From Erysipelothrix aquatica (lineage in GTDB: Bacteria; Bacillota_I; Bacilli_A; Erysipelotrichales; Erysipelotrichaceae): a DNA stretch of 47,379 nt. A program made the translations under genes and the position numbers. The notes under the pieces were generated by a model that was not told where the DNA came from, ran no database searches, and was given only the letters and a program-made list of their open reading frames with translations. Positions 42,679 to 47,379 of the stretch are shown piece after piece. The DNA is taken from NCBI RefSeq assembly GCF_009828775.2, contig NZ_WTSY02000016.1, positions 1 through 47,379 on the forward strand, written 5' to 3'. Each line of letters opens with the position of its first letter. The first letter of the stretch is position 1.

Positions 42679-42689
42679 CCAAATTGGTT
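42677..42689. promoter_or_regulatory. Operator-like palindrome at the agaS -35
   Basis: AACCAAATTGGTT is a perfect 6-1-6 palindrome overlapping the -35 hexamer. It could be bound by a repressor of the AgaS operon. No copy is visible at the EIIB promoter. Confidence 0.5.
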
Positions 42690-42784
42690 AAAGATGCAAA
42701 AAGCAAACTGAAAAAGACAAATGAATTGGTGCTACACTATAAAATATAAGGTAGAATAGGTATATAGAGACGGAGAATCATCGA

Positions 42785-43237
42785 ATGGCAAAAACAGAAG
42801 AAACTATGTTTATTGATTTTTTTAATAAGAATGTATATCTTGTCCCCAAGGATAAAGAGGCACTTGCAAAGGTATTTCAAAGCCGTTTTGCGATTACCTT
42901 AGCACTTGCTGTTGTAGTAAATGGACTGTTTTTTGATACGCCGGCATCATTGGTGTTTGGTCTGGCAACACTCATTATCATGGAAATCATTTATCGTAAA
43001 CGCTTTTTGCAAGGACTCACAATTGTACCAAAAGAACGATTTGTAATGAATGATAATCTAAAACCACAAGCATTAATGATGAATATTGGCTTGTATGCGT
43101 TGTTTGGCGTGCTGCTAACATATTATGCATTGACGGGTGTTTCTCAAGATGCATCGAAATGGGGTCTCCTAGCCCTCGGTGTTGGCTCTTTGGGTTTAAG
43201 TGGAACCTATTTGCTTACATATTTATCAAGTAAATAA
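42785..43237 (+). CDS. Four-span membrane protein
   Basis: Unrecognised 150-residue protein with four hydrophobic segments (about 34-50, 54-68, 96-114 and 124-145) and an acidic N-terminus that is probably cytosolic. CGGAGA lies before the ATG. It is divergent from the agaS operon and ends at its own terminator. No motif points to a function. Confidence 0.7.
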   Translation: MAKTEETMFIDFFNKNVYLVPKDKEALAKVFQSRFAITLALAVVVNGLFFDTPASLVFGLATLIIMEIIYRKRFLQGLTIVPKERFVMNDNLKPQALMMNIGLYALFGVLLTYYALTGVSQDASKWGLLALGVGSLGLSGTYLLTYLSSK

Positions 43238-43262
43238 TCATGGGAAACCATGATTTTTTTTA
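43236..43262 (+). terminator. Terminator after the membrane protein gene
   Basis: Eight-base stem AATCATGG/CCATGATT with a GAAA loop and T-run. Confidence 0.85.
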
Positions 43263-43304
43263 TATGCAAAATAAGCTATAATAGATGCATTATGTGGAGG
43301 ATCT

Positions 43305-44117
43305 ATGGAACATATTAAAATAATCGTTACAGATATTGATGGTACACTAATTTCGTCTGATGGAACACTGGATGAGACTACAAAAAAAGCCTTGATTAGG
43401 GCTCAACAAAATGGGACACGTGTTGTTTTAGCATCGGGAAGACCGACAAGTGGTATGCTTCCACTTGCGGCCGAACTTGATATTGCGAACTATGGTGGCA
43501 TGATTGTTTCATACAATGGAAGCAAGGTTCTAAATCCGGCAACTGATGAGGTTCTCTTTCATCAACCATTATCTCATGAAGAAGTACTTTCAATTATTGA
43601 TCACCTCGAACAATTTGACGTCAGTATGATGTTTGATGATGGAACCTATTTATACACGAATAATGAAAATGGCTATATGGTTCAACATGAAGCAGAAATG
43701 TGCTACCTAGAGCTGAAGCCAATTCAAGATTTACGCGATGTGGCAACATTTACGTTAAGTAAGGTGTTGGTAAGTGCGACACCAGAATATCTGCAAGAGC
43801 ATCACGACGCGCTTGTTGCGCCATTTTTAGGCAAACTCAATTGTGTTTTCTCCGCACCATTTTACCTCGAATATACAGCGCAGGGGATTGATAAAGGGAA
43901 CGCATTAGCACAAGCATTAGAGCCTCTTGGGTACCATCCAGATACGATGATTGGTTTTGGTGATGGACATAACGATAAGTCGTTCTTATCCTATGTTGGT
44001 CATGCTGTCGCAATGGGTAATGCAGTCGATGCAGTTAAAGATATGGCCCATTTTGTAACACGTTCCAACGATGAATCGGGAATTGCTTACGCACTTGAAG
44101 CTTTAAAAATAATTTAG
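43305..44117 (+). CDS. HAD hydrolase, Cof type
   Basis: A 270-residue phosphatase of the Cof/YidA branch of the HAD superfamily. Motif I VTDIDGTLI with the nucleophile Asp, motif II VLASGRP, motif III Lys in GIDKGNAL and motif IV GFGDGHNDKSF are all seen, with a type IIB cap between. These act on sugar phosphates or flavin-like phosphates; substrate unknown. GGAGG lies before ATG. Transcribed alone, convergent with mutY. Confidence 0.92.
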   Translation: MEHIKIIVTDIDGTLISSDGTLDETTKKALIRAQQNGTRVVLASGRPTSGMLPLAAELDIANYGGMIVSYNGSKVLNPATDEVLFHQPLSHEEVLSIIDHLEQFDVSMMFDDGTYLYTNNENGYMVQHEAEMCYLELKPIQDLRDVATFTLSKVLVSATPEYLQEHHDALVAPFLGKLNCVFSAPFYLEYTAQGIDKGNALAQALEPLGYHPDTMIGFGDGHNDKSFLSYVGHAVAMGNAVDAVKDMAHFVTRSNDESGIAYALEALKII

Positions 44118-44147
44118 AAAAGAGTTCACCATTGGTGAACTCTTTTT
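44118..44147. terminator. Bidirectional terminator
   Basis: Twelve-base stem AAAGAGTTCACC/GGTGAACTCTTT with a 3-base loop and T-runs, between the HAD gene and mutY. Confidence 0.9.
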
Positions 44148-45132
44148 ATAATATCTTCTGATTTTGTAGAATCTTGCGATGAGCCGTCACGAGAGGATAG
44201 GTATCTACGATTTCTTGAAGTGGCACAAAGAACCAATTGTGATCTCCAATGTCTAACGTATCAACAAGATAAGCTTCAATATTCCAATGTAAATGAGAAA
44301 ACTTATGGACAAGTGTTGTGGTAGGTTCCAAATCTTGGTGACCATCAACCTGTGGTAAACGGAAGAGGCCTTCCATTAAACCATCATCATGCTCATTCGA
44401 AATAAGCAATTTTCCATCTTTAACGAGGATAAAGACTGATTTATCATACGCTTTCACAGGCTTACTTTTGGGAATAAATGGGACTTGCCCAACGACTTCA
44501 CCACGCCAACAAGCACACATTTCCTCAAATGGACACCCTTCGCAGGTTATGTTGCTAGGAGTACATACAAGGGCACCTAACTCCATTAATGCTTGATTAA
44601 ATTCGTTAGGATCCGCACCATCCTTAATGAGCTCTTCTTTAAGGAACGCATCAAAGACCTTATGGGCTGCACGCGCATTCACGTTCTCGGTATAATTAAG
44701 ATATCGTGCCATTACACGCTTAACGTTGCCGTCAATCACTATTTCTGGCAAGCTAAAAGCAATTGAAGCAATCGCACTTGAAGTGTAGTCACCAATGCCA
44801 GGAATGCTCATTAGGGCCTGTTTATCTGCGGGTAGAACACCATCAAAATGTTCCACAACAAACTGTGCACCTGCATGTAAGTTACGGGCACGACGATAAT
44901 AACCCAATCCCTCCCACATTTTGAGGATTTCATCAATATCAGCTGCTGCTAAATCTTGAACAGTAGGATACTTGGCAACCCATTTTTCATAGTAAGGGAG
45001 CATCGTTGCAATTTGTGTTTGTTGAGCCATGATTTCACTGACCCAAATTTTATAGGGATCACGCTCACGACGAAACGGTAAGTCTCGTTTATTCGCGCGA
45101 TACCATGTTATTAATCTGTCTGTAAATGTCAT
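44146..45132 (-). CDS. mutY: A/G-specific adenine glycosylase
   Basis: A 328-residue DNA repair enzyme that removes adenine opposite 8-oxoguanine. Seen: LPFRRERDPYKIWVSEIMAQQTQ with the catalytic Glu, the helix-hairpin-helix SIPGIGDYTSSAIASIAF with the catalytic Asp, a four-cysteine iron-sulfur site C-x6-C-x2-C-x5-C (CTPSNITCEGCPFEEMC), and the C-terminal NUDIX-like domain with FSHLHW. The ATG at 45132 matches family starts. A -10 box TATACT ends six bases before it, so the transcript may be almost leaderless; otherwise the start has no clear site. Confidence 0.95.
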   Translation of the reverse strand: MTFTDRLITWYRANKRDLPFRRERDPYKIWVSEIMAQQTQIATMLPYYEKWVAKYPTVQDLAAADIDEILKMWEGLGYYRRARNLHAGAQFVVEHFDGVLPADKQALMSIPGIGDYTSSAIASIAFSLPEIVIDGNVKRVMARYLNYTENVNARAAHKVFDAFLKEELIKDGADPNEFNQALMELGALVCTPSNITCEGCPFEEMCACWRGEVVGQVPFIPKSKPVKAYDKSVFILVKDGKLLISNEHDDGLMEGLFRLPQVDGHQDLEPTTTLVHKFSHLHWNIEAYLVDTLDIGDHNWFFVPLQEIVDTYPLVTAHRKILQNQKIL

Positions 45133-45138
45133 GCGTAT

Positions 45139-45144
45139 AGTATA
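45139..45144 (-). promoter_or_regulatory. -10 box six bases before mutY start
   Basis: TATACT on the minus strand at the distance that would start the transcript at the A of ATG. The -35 is poor. Confidence 0.4.
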
Positions 45145-45176
45145 GCCCATATTTTTGACTTTGGGTATTTGAACGC

Positions 45177-45209
45177 AAAAAAAGAAATGGACGGGAACCC
45201 ATTTCTTTT
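45177..45209 (-). terminator. Terminator of the candidate small RNA
   Basis: Eleven-base stem AAAAGAAATGG/CCATTTCTTTT, 8-base loop and T7 on the minus strand. Confidence 0.85.
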
Positions 45210-45323
45210 AAGAGAGATAGTGCGTAACATCGTAGTGTGTTCTTCATAAGTGGTTAAGAAGGAAATTATGAAGCCATCTACGACGGATGCAGTAACAACT
45301 TATCTATTATTTGAAGTTGTTAC
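45177..45323 (-). ncRNA. Candidate small RNA or mutY leader
   Basis: A minus-strand unit with its own promoter and terminator but no reading frame. It folds as: an 11-base perfect stem (45291-45301 with 45314-45324); a two-part stem, TCGTAG/CTACGA (45230-45235, 45278-45283) enclosing CTTCATAA/TTATGAAG (45242-45249, 45266-45273); and an 11-base terminator stem with T7. The middle loop holds TTTCCTTCTTAACC and the terminator loop GTTCCCGT, C-rich single strands that could pair with Shine-Dalgarno sites. It matches no RNA family I know. It could also act as a leader that attenuates mutY, 45 bases downstream. Confidence 0.5.
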
Positions 45324-45327
45324 TAAC

Positions 45328-45356
45328 ATAATACCTTTTTGAAAATGAAAAATCAA
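45328..45356 (-). promoter_or_regulatory. Promoter of the candidate small RNA
   Basis: On the minus strand -35 TTGATT (45351-45356), 17-base spacer, -10 TATTAT (45328-45333). The predicted start (about 45321-45323) is at the foot of the first hairpin. Confidence 0.65.
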
Positions 45357-45551
45357 CCAATTACCACCGATAACATTATGTGTAATTTTGGTATTTCGTC
45401 ATATTGTAAAGATAATGTGAAGAAACCTAACAAAGCGCCAGAAGTTCTTGAAAAGATGGTGAACTCTTGAAAAAACCAGTACTTATTCGATTGCTGGGGG
45501 TTAGAATTCAACGACGATTATGATACGATTGTTAAGAAGAGGTAATGATAA
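45357..45551 (+). other. Upstream region of the deacetylase gene
   Basis: No gene seen. A loose inverted repeat AATTAC/GTAATT (45359-45364, 45382-45387) lies next to the small RNA promoter. No convincing promoter for the deacetylase gene was found. Confidence 0.4.
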
Positions 45552-46892
45552 ATGGCAAAGCGAAGACGTTACAGATTAAATTATAAATTTGCGATTCCGT
45601 TTGCATTATCAATCCTGTTGGTTGTGGGCTTAGGTATCTATTTTGTAAGTGGTTTGTTCCCTAAATATCCAAGTCATCTCAAAAACGTGGATTCTGATAA
45701 TAAGCAAGTTGGAACACATTTAAAAGACTTACAAACAATGGATCAGGGGTATTTTGCATACCATTATCCAAAGACTGGATATAAGTCAGCGGATACATTT
45801 GTGGATGATGTACTAACAAACACCCAAACACGCAATCAAGAAACATTCAAAGATAGTGACCGTACGGACATCGAGTTTCTTCAGGACTATGCTGTTTCAA
45901 CATTTAAAGACAAATATCTAAGTGTAACTTTTTATCAACAACTTGATGGAACCTTAACCAATGTCGAAAGCCGCGTTTTTGACATGAAATTGGACAAAGA
46001 AGTCAGTCCGATAGATTTACTTGTCGATAAAGGTGATCGCAAAGTTATGAGTGATTATCGAAAAATTCTGGAACCAGTGATGCCTCGTAATCAAGTTATC
46101 GCATCATCAACGTTAGATGGGAAAACAAATTGGCTCCTCAATGATCAGAAAATGTGTCTGTTTTCAGATGATCGAAAAGTTGAGTACGACTTGAAAGAGT
46201 CAGCCCATTTCTTTAATGAACCACCGTTTGAAACTGATAAGACAGCAGCCGATGTTCCATCTGCATACCTTGATCAAGGTATCGATGGTAATGAGAAATT
46301 AATCGCATTTACGTATGATGATGGGCCTCATGGTGAGAATACTTCGGCGCTGATTGATTTGTTTGCTAGTTATAATGGTAAAGCGACGTTCTTTACTGTT
46401 GGGAGTCGTGTGGGAAGCTATCCAGACATTGTGAAACAAATTCTAGATTCTGGAAATCAAATTGCAAGTCATACATTTTCACATCCAAACTTAAATAAAG
46501 CGACGCCGGAGCAAATCCAACAAGAAATTGCGAGTGCGGAGCAGGCTATCCGAGATGCTTCAGGGTATGATGGCCAAATTATGGTACGCCCACCATACGG
46601 AAACGCAAACGAGTATGTTCGTGAAAATTCAAATGTTACATTTATTAACTGGTCGGTTGATTCAAATGACTGGCGTTACAAAGATGGAAAATCAGTCTGT
46701 GATACAGTGGTAGAATATGCACATGATGGTGGTATTGTTCTTATGCACGATTTGTATTCAAGTACTGTTGAAGGGTCTAAATGTGCGCTTGAAAAATTGT
46801 CGGCTGAAGGGTATAAATTCGTTACGGTCGAAGAATTACTCGAATCACGTAACATTCCAATTGAACCAAAGAAAATTTACTATAACGCATAA
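45552..46892 (+). CDS. Polysaccharide deacetylase (PgdA-like)
   Basis: A 446-residue membrane-anchored enzyme. Basic N-terminus and one span (about 11-32), an extracellular region (about 35-235) like that of PgdA proteins, then a NodB deacetylase domain (about 245-435): TYDDGP (metal Asp), SHTFSHPNL (metal His pair), RPPYGN, NWSVDSNDW and VLMHD. The family removes acetyl groups from peptidoglycan N-acetylglucosamine and gives lysozyme resistance. AGAGG precedes ATG. Gene stands alone; a terminator overlaps its end. Confidence 0.92.
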   Translation: MAKRRRYRLNYKFAIPFALSILLVVGLGIYFVSGLFPKYPSHLKNVDSDNKQVGTHLKDLQTMDQGYFAYHYPKTGYKSADTFVDDVLTNTQTRNQETFKDSDRTDIEFLQDYAVSTFKDKYLSVTFYQQLDGTLTNVESRVFDMKLDKEVSPIDLLVDKGDRKVMSDYRKILEPVMPRNQVIASSTLDGKTNWLLNDQKMCLFSDDRKVEYDLKESAHFFNEPPFETDKTAADVPSAYLDQGIDGNEKLIAFTYDDGPHGENTSALIDLFASYNGKATFFTVGSRVGSYPDIVKQILDSGNQIASHTFSHPNLNKATPEQIQQEIASAEQAIRDASGYDGQIMVRPPYGNANEYVRENSNVTFINWSVDSNDWRYKDGKSVCDTVVEYAHDGGIVLMHDLYSSTVEGSKCALEKLSAEGYKFVTVEELLESRNIPIEPKKIYYNA

Positions 46893-46925
46893 AAAAGGCA
46901 CTTGACGTTCGTCGAGTGCCTTTTA
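46892..46925. terminator. Bidirectional terminator
   Basis: Long stem GGCACTTGAC/GTCGAGTGCC with a 4-base loop and flanking A and T runs, between convergent genes. Confidence 0.85.
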
Positions 46926-46930
46926 ATTTA

Positions 46931-47311
46931 CTAGAATGTTGCTTCTTGTGAGTTGTTTGGGTAACCATAGTTGTTCATGTGGTCATCGCCAGGACTTACT
47001 AAGAAGAAGATAAACACGAATTGTCCAATAACTGGAATCATATTTACGAGTAGGTACCATGCAGATTTATTGGTGTCATGTAGACGACGAACTTGCATCG
47101 AGATTGTCCCAATGAAAATGATTGCTTGAATCACGATGATAGCTGCGCCCAAGAGTGTAGGTAATTTAACAATTAATCCAATTAAACCAACAGCGACTCC
47201 AAAAAGTGCTGCAAAGAGATAAATGTATAAGATTGTAAACCAGAATTCACGACGTGATGTGCGACCATCCATGATTGCCATGTTAGCTACAAATTTCTTT
47301 AAATAGTTCAT
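46931..47311 (-). CDS. DUF805 family membrane protein
   Basis: A 126-residue protein with three or four spans of the DUF805 (YhaH-like) family. Seen: the N-terminal GRTSRREFWFTILYIYL and, in the middle, the hallmark RRLHDTNKSAWYLL, followed by a final span and the GDDHMNNYG tail. Function of the family is unknown. GGGGGAA lies before ATG. The gene is monocistronic and ends at the shared terminator. Confidence 0.9.
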   Translation of the reverse strand: MNYLKKFVANMAIMDGRTSRREFWFTILYIYLFAALFGVAVGLIGLIVKLPTLLGAAIIVIQAIIFIGTISMQVRRLHDTNKSAWYLLVNMIPVIGQFVFIFFLVSPGDDHMNNYGYPNNSQEATF

Positions 47312-47379
47312 AAGTTTTCCCCCTTTATTGTCCTATTCTATAATATCTGCGATCAGAAAAACAGTAATATGTATACAAT

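Noticed and set aside
45177-45323. Signal recognition particle RNA or 6S RNA
   Set aside because: The GGAAGCAGC-type SRP loop is absent, and there is no long bulged stem typical of 6S RNA.

Overview
The window looks like a chromosomal segment of a low-GC Firmicute close to Erysipelothrix rhusiopathiae (Erysipelotrichia). This is inferred from base composition, strong AGGAGG-type ribosome binding sites, abundant T-tailed hairpin terminators and gene content (giant LPXTG adhesin, WxL surface proteins, mannose-family PTS with AgaS, YwaC-type alarmone synthetase). No species marker such as rRNA is present, so the species is not proven.

Layout. 1-1480 (minus) is the end of a decaying mobile or plasmid-like element: three small tightly coupled genes followed by a ParB-family gene broken by a nonsense codon and two frameshifts. 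It abuts the 3' end of tmRNA (ssrA, 2182-2532), a common integration site. 2.6-11 kb holds an SRPBCC protein, proC with a structured leader, and a 2249-residue LPXTG adhesin with eight exact-length 93-residue CnaB-type repeats. 11.2-16.6 kb (minus) holds an ATPase with an altered Walker B motif, a DUF1576 membrane protein, a RelP/YwaC-like (p)ppGpp synthetase, a HesB-like protein, a TIM-barrel protein and a YitT-family membrane protein. 16.6-22.9 kb holds a GNAT, a small membrane protein coupled to alanine racemase, a CPBP protease, rmuC (minus), a patatin-like phospholipase and an aldo/keto reductase. 23-24.9 kb is a P1B-4 metal ATPase behind a textbook Fur box. 25.1-30.7 kb holds an AEC carrier with a D-2-hydroxyacid dehydrogenase, a GNAT, a guanine-type purine riboswitch with its NCS2 permease, and a convergent amidohydrolase. 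A GatZ-like protein follows (30.9 kb).

32.4-37 kb is a WxL surface locus: a DUF916/DUF3324 anchor protein, a large beta-helix WxL protein and a small WxL protein. 37-42.7 kb is a mannose-family PTS locus: EIIB-EIIC-EIID and AgaS-EIIA-YajC-like operons on the minus strand flank a plus-strand AraC regulator. Together they should import and phosphorylate an amino sugar, probably of the galactosamine type, with GatZ a possible later step. 42.8-47.3 kb holds a membrane protein, a HAD phosphatase, mutY, a candidate small RNA (45177-45323, minus), a PgdA-like deacetylase and a DUF805 protein.

The most interesting points are the candidate small RNA beside mutY, the decayed ParB element at ssrA, the Fur-box P1B-4 ATPase, the compact WxL locus, the proC leader, an operator-like palindrome at the agaS promoter, and two genes whose -10 box sits six bases before the start codon.
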